Virus record (IMG/VR): IMGVR_UViG_3300042452_000489
Location: 1-60,849 of that record
Length of the DNA: 60,849 nucleotides
Strand: one strand, 5' to 3'
Source: a virus
Below, piece by piece: positions 39,927-48,311 of this stretch; position 1 is the stretch's first letter, and the number at the start of each line of letters is the position of its first letter. The position numbers and the translations under genes are program-made. The notes beneath the pieces were generated by a model that saw only the letters and a list, made by a program, of their open reading frames with translations, was not told where the DNA came from and did not search any database.

Positions 39927-40951
39927 CAGATGACTCCATCATTTACGAGTTGGCCGCGAAGCCTGTCCTCAAAACTCATCCTCTGGCGCGGTGCCCGAGG
40001 CTCTGTGGTTCCGGCACTACGGTTCGGGGTTCGGGTGGCGCGCTCCCGCAGGAACTCCATGTTCGACTGCGCGACAGGGTCGGCAGGAACAGGCTGCGGC
40101 ACCATGGGCTGCTGCTGCATCGGGGGCATCGGCTGCGCCATCTGCGAGTGCATCTGGCGGTAGCGCAGATCCAGAAGATCGCGCTGCAGCATGCCAGTGG
40201 CGTATTTCCAGCGGGCCTCGGGCGAGGTAATCCCGATCTCGGAAGCCTGCTGGATGTACGCCTGGATAGCCTGACCTTCGCGGGAGACTTGGCCGTTCTG
40301 GTCGTACAGCCAGTCTGCGTTCTGGCGATCAAGATCCTGAACGTAGTTGCTGGCCTTGTACTGGCCGAGCTGCTTCTCAACCAGTTCCTGAGCCTTCTGC
40401 ATGGCCACTTCTTCGATGAAGGGCTTCAGCGTGTTCTCAGGGTCCGTGACGAACTTGCGAGCGAAGTTCGCGGTGTAGTCCTGATACGACCGCAGCTTCT
40501 CCTGCACGGAGATCGGGGCGTTGGGGTCGATGACCTCTTTGCCCGTCTGCGGGTCGCGGACGATGTAGGACTTGTAGGACTCTTCGACCTGCGGGGGATT
40601 CCACCACTTCGGCTTCTCGGCCGGCGCGGGCTGCGAAGCCTTGACCTGCTCCTGCTGCCACTGGCGGAACGCCTGCTCGTTGCGAAGGTATTCGTTGGCG
40701 TAGGGGACGACCTGCTGGTACTGCTGCAGGGCGCGCTGGGCTTCCTGGTAGCCGTTGAAGGAACGGTACAGGTTCTGAGCAATGGCCAGATCGTCCTGCC
40801 CCTGGAACTCGGGCAGGTGCCGGAACGCTTCGTAGGGGGTAGAAAAACCAGACGAAGAGTCGCCGGTTCCCTGCGGGGCCGCAGACTCAATCGGGGCGTC
40901 CGAAACGGGGGCTTCGGCGACGGCGGATTCGTTGAGTGTTTCGTCTGACAT
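39926..40951 (-). CDS. Probable scaffolding protein
   Basis: 341 aa, acidic and Gln/Glu-rich, nearly all helix (YQEAQRALQQYQQVVPYANEYLRNEQAFRQWQQEQVKA), with a Pro/Gln/Met-rich linker near the end and a basic C-terminal tail (RQRMSFEDRLRGQLV). This composition and its position directly 5' of the capsid gene match phage scaffolds. The ATG is 8 bases after AAGGTG. Confidence 0.75.
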   Translation of the reverse strand: MSDETLNESAVAEAPVSDAPIESAAPQGTGDSSSGFSTPYEAFRHLPEFQGQDDLAIAQNLYRSFNGYQEAQRALQQYQQVVPYANEYLRNEQAFRQWQQEQVKASQPAPAEKPKWWNPPQVEESYKSYIVRDPQTGKEVIDPNAPISVQEKLRSYQDYTANFARKFVTDPENTLKPFIEEVAMQKAQELVEKQLGQYKASNYVQDLDRQNADWLYDQNGQVSREGQAIQAYIQQASEIGITSPEARWKYATGMLQRDLLDLRYRQMHSQMAQPMPPMQQQPMVPQPVPADPVAQSNMEFLRERATRTPNRSAGTTEPRAPRQRMSFEDRLRGQLVNDGVI

Positions 40952-41041
40952 TGCTGGTTTCACCTTGGGGGAAAGGCTCTACCAGACCAATGCACAGGTA
41001 AGGGCGTTTTTGTTACGGGGAGACGCACGCCGGGTTAGGCA

Positions 41042-42163
41042 CTACTGATTCGACAGCCTTTTGATTAGTTCGTCGGCCTGCTGCTTGGCTTGGTAATCGC
41101 TGAGTTCGCCCGCGCCTGCGACGAGGAGGTCTGGCCCCAACTCAACGCCGGCATGGACTGCAGCAGCTCCTAGCCGACCAGCCTTGACCGCCGAGAGGAA
41201 TGGGCTGACGCTTGGCGGGACGGGGTTCAGAAAGGCGTCGGTGAGCATTCCTGCCCAGCGTGCTGGCCGGCGGGGGACGCCTCCACGCATGAAGAACTGC
41301 ATGCCGTCGTCTGCGGAGCCAGTTCCCTTCTGTGGGTCGCCAATCTGCGAGAGCAGAAAGGATTCGCCCGCCGCGCGCTGGTAGGGATTCCAGTTCGTAT
41401 CGGCGGGATCCTCGGCGTACTTCGCGCCATAGGCAGCGGTCTTCCAGTCTTGGTCTTGGACAGTCTCCTTGGCGATGTCGGCGTCCTTCCACGCAGAGGT
41501 GCCGCCGTCCACGCCAGCAATCGCCTGGACTGGAGCGGTGAACGTGTTCCATGCGTTGTGGAGGTTCTGCATGGCGTTCTTGTTCTTGCCTTCACCCCAG
41601 CCAAGCTCGGCCGTCGCGTACACGGCCCTCGGCAGGGAATGCATCCACGTTCCTGCCGTGTGCAGGGGAGAGCCTGGGCCAAGGACGCCAACCGACTCCC
41701 GCATGCTGCCAATCTCGTCGCGGAACCCGGCGTCGGTCGCTACGGAGCCTGCGTTGGTGGCGTAGTTCATCATCGCCTTGCGGGGTTCTTCCGACAGCAC
41801 CTGCCAAGCCTCTGGCTCCACCCCGGGCTCAGATGGAACGCCATAGGCCGCAAGCATCTTCTCCAAGTAATGCCGGCGGCGGGCGTCCATTTCGATGCGT
41901 GCGCGATCCTTCGGCCTCGTTCTGATCTCTGGGAAGCCGAGATTGGTGCGGGCACGCGCTTCCGCCTGCAGGTCCACCGGCATCTTGTCCGTCTCTTCGA
42001 TCAGAGCGCGGATGTACGCACTTGGGTTGGTTCGCGGGTTGAATCCCTGCGTCCCCGGTGTGTAGGCGTCAGGGAGCTTGAGGGATTCCAAGGCGCGCTG
42101 CTGGGCGGCACGCTCTTGGTCGGGGATGTTGCGGGCTTGCCACTGCCAGAATGATTCGGCCAC
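41042..42163 (-). CDS. Hypothetical 373-aa particle-region protein
   Basis: 373 aa with helical N-terminal 120 residues (ERAAQQRALESLKLPD; RARIEMDARRRHYLEKMLAAYG), then Gly/Ala/Trp-rich sequence. A GTG start follows the upstream TAA without a gap. It lies between the ADP-ribosyltransferase group and the scaffold gene; an internal virion protein is likely but not shown. Confidence 0.6.
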   Translation of the reverse strand: MAESFWQWQARNIPDQERAAQQRALESLKLPDAYTPGTQGFNPRTNPSAYIRALIEETDKMPVDLQAEARARTNLGFPEIRTRPKDRARIEMDARRRHYLEKMLAAYGVPSEPGVEPEAWQVLSEEPRKAMMNYATNAGSVATDAGFRDEIGSMRESVGVLGPGSPLHTAGTWMHSLPRAVYATAELGWGEGKNKNAMQNLHNAWNTFTAPVQAIAGVDGGTSAWKDADIAKETVQDQDWKTAAYGAKYAEDPADTNWNPYQRAAGESFLLSQIGDPQKGTGSADDGMQFFMRGGVPRRPARWAGMLTDAFLNPVPPSVSPFLSAVKAGRLGAAAVHAGVELGPDLLVAGAGELSDYQAKQQADELIKRLSNQ

Positions 42164-42478
42164 TTACCAGCTCCAGTTACACGCCATGGCTATTGGCCAC
42201 ACGCTCCAAGACCAGTTACAGGACCAATACCCGGGCTTCAGCTTGTCGGTCTTCTCAGAACAATTGTGCCGCGCCTTGAAGTTCTCGCGCCGGCCCTCGT
42301 CCCCGTGGCCGCGATCCGAAGAGCCTTCCTTGTAGTGCCCCATGGAGGCGTCCCCAAAACGGACCAGTCGCTCCTCGTCGCCTACCTTGGCGCGGACGAC
42401 AAACTTCTTGCCGCCCTGCACATCTCGCACGGGGCGGTTGGGGATGAGCTTTCGGATCTTGTCGCCATCAGAGTCCAC
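42164..42478 (-). CDS. 104-aa conserved phage protein with duplicated tail
   Basis: The core (GGKKFVVRAKVGDEERLVRFGD, then RGHGDEGRRENFKARHNC and LKPGYW) matches a widespread small phage/virus domain with an RFGD...RRENFKxRH pattern, of unknown function (DUF5754/DUF5872-like). The end reads CNWSW, then 9 residues, then a second CNWSW, as if the stop region had been duplicated in tandem. GTG start overlapping the upstream stop by 11 bases. Confidence 0.65.
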   Translation of the reverse strand: MDSDGDKIRKLIPNRPVRDVQGGKKFVVRAKVGDEERLVRFGDASMGHYKEGSSDRGHGDEGRRENFKARHNCSEKTDKLKPGYWSCNWSWSVWPIAMACNWSW

Positions 42479-42758
42479 GGAGCGCTCCTTCCGGTGCAGG
42501 TGTGGAGTGCATCGCCATCAACTTGGCAAACGCCGCCGCCTCTTCCGGCGAACTAAATGATCCCAGCGACTGCCGCGAAGATTGCCACGCCGCCAACGCC
42601 TCGTCGTCCGACATCGTCCGACCGTCCGGCGTCAAGGTTTGTATCAGCAAAACTTCCCCGCTCGGGAGCGACAGCATCAGGGGCTTGCCGCTTGTGCTGT
42701 CCTCGCTCCACAGCTTCTCAAAGCCCATGGGCTGCATGTTTGATCGCGCAACGCCCAT
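42468..42758 (-). CDS. Hypothetical 96-aa protein
   Basis: 96 aa: a short beta region (KPLMLSLPSGEVLLIQTLTPDG) and a helical part rich in Ser and Ala (DEALAAWQSSRQSLGSFSSPEEAAAFAKLM). It starts in a TGATG overlap with the ADP-ribosyltransferase gene. Longer frames upstream are antisense noise. Unknown function. Confidence 0.6.
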   Translation of the reverse strand: MGVARSNMQPMGFEKLWSEDSTSGKPLMLSLPSGEVLLIQTLTPDGRTMSDDEALAAWQSSRQSLGSFSSPEEAAAFAKLMAMHSTPAPEGALRGL

Positions 42759-43591
42759 CACTCTTCCCCCATGGCTGCGCCGGCCGCTATCGGAGCAAGG
42801 AGTCCGTACTTGCGGAGGATGCGGATGGAGTCTTCGGTGCCGGGAAACATCACGTAGTTGCGGGTGCCGCTGGCGCTGCGGCGCGAAAGCCCGTCCCAAT
42901 ATTGAATTCCTGGCACTCCTGCATTTCTAAGCTCAGAAAACACATCGAACGCCGCCTGCCTCCCTGCGGCGGCAGAGTGCCCCGCGAGCATCGGCCCTAT
43001 AGGGCCATTGAGATCGAAGTCTGGGCCTATCGTTCCGCCTTCGACTGCTGCATCAATCAAGCGCTCGTCGTCTATCACTGATCGCACGCGGTCGTTCTGG
43101 AGCGAAAGAGGCGCGTCATAATCCACCATGCTGGATGGCGAATGCGCTATTTCAACTTCGTACACGCGAGGCGGGGTTTCCAAGAACGGAAACTCTTTTG
43201 GAGTTATTGGCGCGCCAGAACGAAGCAGTTGCATTGCCTCTCTGAACATATTGCGACGAACGCGCGATCCTTTCCAAGAACCGTGGTCGCGCATTACCCT
43301 CATGGCCTCATCTGGAGTCTGATGGACAAACAGATAATCTGCGGCCATTTGCTCTGGTGATTGGTACTGCGGATGCAGTGGAATGTTCCTGTACTCTTCT
43401 GCCACTTTGGGGTTTTCGGCGAAATAAAGCCCCGGGCCATACGCCTGAGCGCCTTCGCCAGTGCCCATCTTGCTCGCATCAAACCTGTCGAAGTCATACG
43501 GGCTACCGTGGTACGCCCTGATGTACTGCGACTCTGGGGCTGATCGACCGACAGCAGCCAGGACGTCACTGAAGCGGGAGGGGTTAGCCAT
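42758..43591 (-). CDS. ADP-ribosyltransferase, polyvalent phage type
   Basis: 277 aa with the signature of phage ADP-ribosyltransferase polyvalent domains: YHGSPYDFDRFDASKMGTG-like start (His28), GAQAYGPGLYFAE (Tyr51 to Glu59) and the closing SRRSASGTRNYVMF. It would transfer ADP-ribose from NAD to host proteins, as T4 Alt does after injection with the DNA. Encoded within the virion operon, so delivery with the particle is plausible. It shares the first seven residues (MANPSRxSD) with the next gene upstream. Confidence 0.82.
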   Translation of the reverse strand: MANPSRFSDVLAAVGRSAPESQYIRAYHGSPYDFDRFDASKMGTGEGAQAYGPGLYFAENPKVAEEYRNIPLHPQYQSPEQMAADYLFVHQTPDEAMRVMRDHGSWKGSRVRRNMFREAMQLLRSGAPITPKEFPFLETPPRVYEVEIAHSPSSMVDYDAPLSLQNDRVRSVIDDERLIDAAVEGGTIGPDFDLNGPIGPMLAGHSAAAGRQAAFDVFSELRNAGVPGIQYWDGLSRRSASGTRNYVMFPGTEDSIRILRKYGLLAPIAAGAAMGEE

Positions 43592-45213
43592 CAGCGATCT
43601 TCCCCAGTCATCAGAAGCGGGGCCAGGACCGAAGCGCCAACACCCTGCTCAATGAGTCGGCGGCGCATTTCGTCGGACATGACCCCGCGGTAGATCGGCG
43701 GCGGCGATGACGATTGCGGGATGGCCTTGCGGGCGGCGTCCTGAACATCGCCAAGGTCGCGCAGCCGCTTATGGGCGGCATAGGCCGCAGATTGCTCTTC
43801 GGCCAGTCGCACCAAAAGAGGCATGTGCTGCCCAGCTGCCGCAGAGGCTTCGGCTGCGGAGAGCCCAGATCGACGCAGCTGGCTGGCGATTGCGGCTTGC
43901 AGCAATGTCCCCGCAGCCCCCACATGTTCCGGCCCGTCCGCAACGGCATTCACCAATACCGAAAACTGCGCTTGCGGCGCACGGGCGAATGCGGGGGCAG
44001 GGCCAGAGGGCTCTAGCGACCTTAAAACTTTGCGGGCCTCAACTGCCGGCCCGGTAAAGAAATCGGTTTGGTCCGCGATGGCGCCATAGCCCGGCACGGA
44101 AGCCTCGCCAGTGAAGGCTGCTTGCGATTGCGGGGCGGCATCCTCTACCAGCCCGCCCATCTTTCTGCCCAGTCGCTCCAAGGCGCCCTTCGCCACCTTG
44201 CCGTAAGCATGCTGGTAGTTCTCAATGTTGCCGCCGACCTTGTCGGCTATCGCCCTGGGGGATGCGATTTCGATGGCGCGGTGGCCCTTGCGTGCGGCCT
44301 CCAGGGCGAGGCGTTTGATGAGCAGGTCGGACCAAGCGTCTTCTAGGGGGAATGGAAGTTCCCTCTGCCCCGGCTCCCCAGAAACCACAAAGTCTCCATC
44401 GGGGCGGTAATCAACACGCCAGCCTGCTTCAATGACTCTCGCGACGTATTCTTCGTCAGTTTCGGACGGCAGTTGCTGCGGGGGCGGAAGGCTTGGCTCG
44501 GAGGCTGCCTCCCGCGCCTTCCGGTTGTGAATCCCTAAGTCCGACTGGAGTTCATTGATCCGCAGGGCGTCCCCGTGGGTATCGAAGCGGGCGTGGGCGA
44601 CGGCATCTTCGGCGGCGTCGGTGCTACTAGTTGCGGCGCGGCGCCAATGATTGCCGTATTCTCCTGCGCGGGCCCCTGGTTGCGTCAGCAGGATCTCGGT
44701 GTACCTATCGCCGCCTTGGCCGTAAGTGGCGTACTTTGGGTCGCCGTGAGCGCGGCCCTCACCGAGTCTGGATGCCTCGTCTTGATAGTCCAATACGCGG
44801 TCGGCCATGTAAGTCAGGCCACCGCCGCCGGGAACGGGCGCATAGCCTCGCTCCTGAATGACTGGCACATCGTCGGACAGCACAACCTCCTTGTGCGTGT
44901 ACACCGGGCTGCGTTCTTTGACTTGCCGCAAGAGTTCATCTCTCGGCACCACATCTCGGCCGGCGATGACCGAGTCTAGGTCAACCTCCCTCAACTCCCA
45001 GCCCGGGACGCCCTCCTTGTATCGCTTGATAAGCCCCGGGATCTCCTGCACTCGCACGTTGGCCGGCATGGCCTCAATGGCTCGCTCCAATCGCGAGTAG
45101 ATCCCAGGGCCGGGGTTGTACCCAAGAAGACCTGCGATGACGCGGCCGGCGTTGTCGGGATTAGCCGACACAAATTCCCTACTGAGGTCCGAAAGCCTGG
45201 AAGGGTTAGCCAT
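43591..45213 (-). CDS. Large polyvalent-type (LPD) protein
   Basis: 540 aa. The region about 165-345 follows a phage polyvalent-protein-associated domain: RYTEILLTQPG, HARFDTHGDALRINELQSDL, then PFPLEDAWSDLLIKRLALEAARKGHRAIEIASPRAIADKVGG and YGKVAKGALERLGRKMGG. Such domains occur in large proteins ejected into the host. The N-terminal MANPSRLSD is shared with the ADP-ribosyltransferase, which may be a packaging or sorting tag. Catalytic residues are not obvious. Confidence 0.7.
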   Translation of the reverse strand: MANPSRLSDLSREFVSANPDNAGRVIAGLLGYNPGPGIYSRLERAIEAMPANVRVQEIPGLIKRYKEGVPGWELREVDLDSVIAGRDVVPRDELLRQVKERSPVYTHKEVVLSDDVPVIQERGYAPVPGGGGLTYMADRVLDYQDEASRLGEGRAHGDPKYATYGQGGDRYTEILLTQPGARAGEYGNHWRRAATSSTDAAEDAVAHARFDTHGDALRINELQSDLGIHNRKAREAASEPSLPPPQQLPSETDEEYVARVIEAGWRVDYRPDGDFVVSGEPGQRELPFPLEDAWSDLLIKRLALEAARKGHRAIEIASPRAIADKVGGNIENYQHAYGKVAKGALERLGRKMGGLVEDAAPQSQAAFTGEASVPGYGAIADQTDFFTGPAVEARKVLRSLEPSGPAPAFARAPQAQFSVLVNAVADGPEHVGAAGTLLQAAIASQLRRSGLSAAEASAAAGQHMPLLVRLAEEQSAAYAAHKRLRDLGDVQDAARKAIPQSSSPPPIYRGVMSDEMRRRLIEQGVGASVLAPLLMTGEDR

Positions 45214-45255
45214 CAGTAGTCTTCCCGCTCCTCAAAGAGAAACCAGAGCGGGTTG

Positions 45256-45600
45256 TCATCCATTGAGTAGGGATCGGATGATGGCACCTTCCTGCTCCTG
45301 CTGCCTGAGCTTGGTGGCCATCATGGCCATCTCCTTCTCATGCTCCATGCGGCGCTGTTCCCGCATCTGCGCCAGCCGGGAATCATGCTCTCGCTGGAAG
45401 GCACCAGACACCTGATTGGCCATGCCCTGGAGAGCCTGCCCCTGCTGGCCGTGCATGCCGGCGGCAATAGCGGCTACGCCAGGAATACCACTCGGCTGGC
45501 CGTAGCCCTTGGCCTTCTCCATGTCAGCCCGGTAGCGCCGCATGCGCTCCTGCTTGACACGGTCTTCTTCGGATTCAAACAGGTTGCCAAGATCCATCAT
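45256..45600 (-). CDS. Hypothetical 114-aa helical protein
   Basis: 114 aa: charged helices (EEDRVKQERMRRYRADMEKAKGYG; RLAQMREQRRMEHEKEMAMMATKLRQQ) flank a Gly/Ala hinge. Probably a coiled-coil structural or internal protein. The ATG lies 5-6 bases after GAGGTG and near a weak copy of the leader element (45607-45625). Confidence 0.65.
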   Translation of the reverse strand: MMDLGNLFESEEDRVKQERMRRYRADMEKAKGYGQPSGIPGVAAIAAGMHGQQGQALQGMANQVSGAFQREHDSRLAQMREQRRMEHEKEMAMMATKLRQQEQEGAIIRSLLNG

Positions 45601-45608
45601 GTGTCACC

Positions 45609-46586
45609 TCACTTACTATTGCCCCGCGTGGCCCTGCGGATAGCCATGTAAATCAAGGCTTTCCCCGCGAGCCGCACAAAAGGAAGTTTTCTCTTAGTGG
45701 ATTCCTCTTGGAGCCAATCGCAGATCGTCTCCACGTTCTGCTCGCACCATGCGACACCCTGGCGATCCATCTCCGCCGCGCGCTTGTTACAAGAGCATGA
45801 CGGCGACGACTTGATGCCGATCTTGGACAGCAGCTTCTTCAGCTCCGTCCCGGGACCGGCGGCCGGGGTGGATTCGACCGGCTTTTTACTCTTAGCCGAA
45901 AACGAAAGCGCTTCCAAGCCCGTGCAGGGGTCAACCTCTATGGCAGGCTGCGTCTGCGGATCGTCGCATGAAGTCACATGGATGGTATGAGACGGGATCG
46001 TTACCAGCTCAGTGCCTATATGCCACGTACCGCCATCTTCTACGCACTGCGACTCCGTGCCGGTGTCCGCGTACCAAAGCCATACTAAGTTGCCGCAGAC
46101 GTCCTCCGCCTGATACACGCAGAGTGTCGGGCACTCGCCGCAGCCGCCGTCGCAGCAGCACAGATTCGCCTCGGATGCCGACTCGCTGCCAGGATTGCCA
46201 TCCCAGCACCCAGGAAGTTCGGGGTCAAAGAACGTGCCGGTAGGGCAGCATCCCTGCCCCGGGGACAGGGCCTCTAGTTCTGGGTAGTACGTAGAGCCGA
46301 GCGTCTCGCAGCCGCAGTCCTCGTTGTCCTGACACCCGCACGGGTTGGGATCACAGGGGACGCCGTGTCCAAGCCACTCCCCACCCTCCCCGGTGCAGGT
46401 TTCCTCGTCAGCCGTCTGCGTGCAACCGAACACCTCGTCGCAGCAGGCACCCAAGCAGGGAGTCTCCTCGCACGCCCCGTCGCAGCAGTACTCGCCCTCC
46501 TGGCAGCAAGTCTCGCCACAGCAGCACTTGCCCTGTTCGCCTGCGCCACAGTCCTTGTTGCCACAGCAGCACTTACAGCAAGGCAC
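45609..46586 (-). CDS. Cysteine-dense protein with helical C-terminal domain
   Basis: 325 aa with about 40 cysteines, nearly all in the first 175 residues (CCKCCCG, KCCCGETCC, LCCCDGGCGEC). Many are in CC pairs. The last 90 residues form a separate helical domain (GTELKKLLSKIGI, CSCNKRAAEMDRQGVAWCEQN, LPFVRLAGKALI) that I associate with planctomycete and environmental phage proteins. I use GTG at 46584-46586, 5 bases after GGAGG; TTG at 46598 is the alternative. First gene of the virion operon. Metal or disulfide-rich structure is likely. Confidence 0.75.
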   Translation of the reverse strand: MPCCKCCCGNKDCGAGEQGKCCCGETCCQEGEYCCDGACEETPCLGACCDEVFGCTQTADEETCTGEGGEWLGHGVPCDPNPCGCQDNEDCGCETLGSTYYPELEALSPGQGCCPTGTFFDPELPGCWDGNPGSESASEANLCCCDGGCGECPTLCVYQAEDVCGNLVWLWYADTGTESQCVEDGGTWHIGTELVTIPSHTIHVTSCDDPQTQPAIEVDPCTGLEALSFSAKSKKPVESTPAAGPGTELKKLLSKIGIKSSPSCSCNKRAAEMDRQGVAWCEQNVETICDWLQEESTKRKLPFVRLAGKALIYMAIRRATRGNSK

Positions 46587-46598
46587 GGGAGCCTCCAA

Positions 46599-46983
46599 GG
46601 TCGAAACAGGCCAGATGGTGGCCCTAAAGGCAAATGGCCGGGAGAACGCAAACTAGAGGCCATGGAAGCGAATCACAGGCTGGAGCGCGGGGGATGGGTC
46701 GCGAAAACGCGGCAATGGCGCCACGTGGGGGCTAGAGGGGTGAAAAAAGTCGGGAGGGGAACGTGATGATGAGACGCTTCGGCCTGGGGGGGTTGGGGGT
46801 GTCCGAAACCCTGCGATTCGGCCGGGATAGAATCGGTCGCAAGTACTTGCGGCGCATAGACTTACGTTTTCCCGCAAGTCTACGCCGTCGAATCGGCCAA
46901 TCCTTGCGGAACCGTAAGGTTGCCTGGAAGGGCCTGAAACCGGGCCCGCGACTAGTTCGGATGCATCCGCCCCCCCTGCGCAT
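46599..46983. other. Non-coding gap upstream of the virion operon
   Basis: No convincing gene lies here on either strand; long open frames (e.g. plus 46763-47251) have shadow composition. It contains the dyad cluster at 46838-46887 and is bounded by the terminator at 46984-47020, so it probably holds the promoter of the minus-strand virion operon. No canonical sigma-70 boxes stand out. Confidence 0.6.
46838..46887. promoter_or_regulatory. Cluster of palindromes and a bulged hairpin
   Basis: CGCAAGTACTTGCG (46838-46851) is a perfect 14-bp palindrome. Overlapping it, CGGCG + TAGACTT (46850-46854, 46857-46863) pairs with AAGTCTA + CGCCG (46876-46887), with a 2-base bulge. The CGCAAGT unit occurs three times in 43 bases. 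This is consistent with operator sites for the virion promoter. Confidence 0.55.
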
Positions 46984-47020
46984 AAAAAGGCCCGGGGAAG
47001 GATTGCTCCCGCCCCGGGCC
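46984..47020 (-). terminator. Intrinsic terminator of the 186-aa gene
   Basis: GGCCCGGGG (46989-46997) pairs perfectly with CCCCGGGCC (47012-47020). On the minus strand TTTTT (46984-46988) follows at once. It lies 25 bases after the stop of the only gene between the divergent region and the virion operon, isolating the two transcripts. Confidence 0.9.
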
Positions 47021-47045
47021 CTCTCGCGTCAGGCTGTCCCTCGCG

Positions 47046-47606
47046 TCACTCGGCCGCGAATCCACAAGCCTCCCGCACTAGTTCCCTCACCCCGGGCAAC
47101 CCGAGCCGCTTTGCCAGCCGGTACGCCTTGCGGGAGTGTACGGGCGTTTTCGCGATCCGCTCGCAGGCAACCGCGACCGACTCGGGGGTCGGGTTGCAAC
47201 GCTCCCGCAATCGCTCCCGCATTGCCAGTTCCGCGGCGCAGGCCCGCATGACACTCACCTTGATCGGGTTGCCCGCACTATCCCGGGGAACCCTTTTCCC
47301 CCGTGCCTGCCTGCGCTGCCCGGTGAAACCGTGCCAGTGCGACCGCCGTGCATAGGCCCGCACGGAATAGAAGGCCCTTGCATGGTCGCCCCGGGGGATT
47401 GCGAGCCTCCCCCAGTTCCGGCCAAGCCAATGGGCATAAAACTGGCTCGCGGCCTCCTCGGCGGCATCTTCCGACAGCCCGTCTCGCAGGGCTGCAATCC
47501 TGAAGCCCTCCCGCAGTGTCACATGCTGCGCCGGTGAAAGATCGGCGGGGTTGTAAGGCTGCGGCGGGAACACGCACGCGGAACCGATGTCCTGGAAAAC
47601 TTTCAT
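47046..47606 (-). CDS. Hypothetical 186-aa basic helical protein, regulator candidate
   Basis: 186 aa, Arg/Ala-rich, helical. The first part (LREGFRIAALRDGLSEDAAEEAASQFYAHWLGRNW) recalls sigma region 2-like packing, and the end (KAYRLAKRLGLPGVRELV) could be a helix-turn-helix. It has a good ribosome site (GGAGG, 8 bases) and its own terminator. It diverges from the early plus-strand operon, the usual place of a regulator. Regulation of early/late switching is inference. Confidence 0.6.
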   Translation of the reverse strand: MKVFQDIGSACVFPPQPYNPADLSPAQHVTLREGFRIAALRDGLSEDAAEEAASQFYAHWLGRNWGRLAIPRGDHARAFYSVRAYARRSHWHGFTGQRRQARGKRVPRDSAGNPIKVSVMRACAAELAMRERLRERCNPTPESVAVACERIAKTPVHSRKAYRLAKRLGLPGVRELVREACGFAAE

Positions 47607-47969
47607 GGTCTTATCCTCCGTTGGTTGCCCCCGGGTTTCCCCCCGGGCGGTTTGCTTACTATCGCATACATCGGCAAGCGTTACTAGTCCCCTGAAACAC
47701 GGCCAAAAGATTTTTCCAAAGATTTTTTTCGGGGTGGGGCAATCTTACTAGTGCGATGCGATGCCGCGGTGAGAGTTGTAAGACTCTCCCGCGGTGCGTG
47801 TTGTGGAACGGTGCGTCTTCACTGGCATCAACTATGCCGCCAGCGTCCGCAGTGAAAAATCTTTCGGGATTTTTTGTGCGGTGAGGCAATGTAGATGATG
47901 CGGTGACGATGATGCGGTGAGAGTAAACGTTTTACTTAATCCGCATGCGGGCAGTCGCGTGGAGGTTCC
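47607..47969. promoter_or_regulatory. Divergent control region with tandem repeats, possible origin
   Basis: No gene lies in these 363 bases. Present are: two tandem 13-bp repeats GATGATGCGGTGA (47894-47906, 47908-47920); a bulged 12-bp hairpin 47764-47776 / 47783-47794; AAAAATC/GATTTTT hairpin near 47856-47876; dyad AGTAAA-CGT-TTTACT (47922-47936); TTACTAGT twice (47681-47688, 47745-47752); and AT-rich AAAGATTTTT repeats (47705-47730) in otherwise GC-rich DNA. Divergent promoters must lie here. Iteron-like repeats plus an AT-rich patch also suit a replication origin. Confidence 0.6.
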
Positions 47970-48311
47970 ATGTCCAAGGAAGATCGTTCCTTGGTGATCA
48001 TGGCGGCCCTGGCGGAACCGCTTCGTCTTCTCCGTGAGAAGGGCAGCGTTGCTGTGCCTTCTGACGAGCTGGCGATTCGGGCAGTCAAGGGGTGTCTGAA
48101 CACCAAGACGGGTGCGTGGCGGGCTACCAAGCCTGCTGGCGATGAGGCCGGGTTGCTCTGGCAACTGGTCAAGTTTCACCGCTCTGGCGGCAGTCTCTAT
48201 GGCTGGCCGTGGTTCGCAGACGAGCGGCTGCGTGACGAGTTGGACACGCTGGCAGTTGTGCTGCTCGGCGGGTCGCGTGCTGCCAGCGAATGGCAGCGTG
48301 TTCTGTCCTGA
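47970..48311 (+). CDS. Hypothetical 113-aa early protein
   Basis: First gene of the early operon, 113 aa, helical (VIMAALAEPLRLLREKG; LRDELDTLAVVLLGGSRAASEWQRVL). Ribosome site GGAGG 5 bases before ATG. Function unknown. A perfect hairpin (48307-48332: CCTG and CGGGAT pairing with ATCCCG and CAGG) begins at its stop codon and may protect or punctuate the transcript. Confidence 0.7.
   Translation: MSKEDRSLVIMAALAEPLRLLREKGSVAVPSDELAIRAVKGCLNTKTGAWRATKPAGDEAGLLWQLVKFHRSGGSLYGWPWFADERLRDELDTLAVVLLGGSRAASEWQRVLS

Noticed and set aside
46763-47251. 162-codon plus-strand frame in the gap before the virion operon
   Set aside because: Overlaps a strong terminator and a minus gene and has Arg/Pro-rich shadow composition; no ribosome site.
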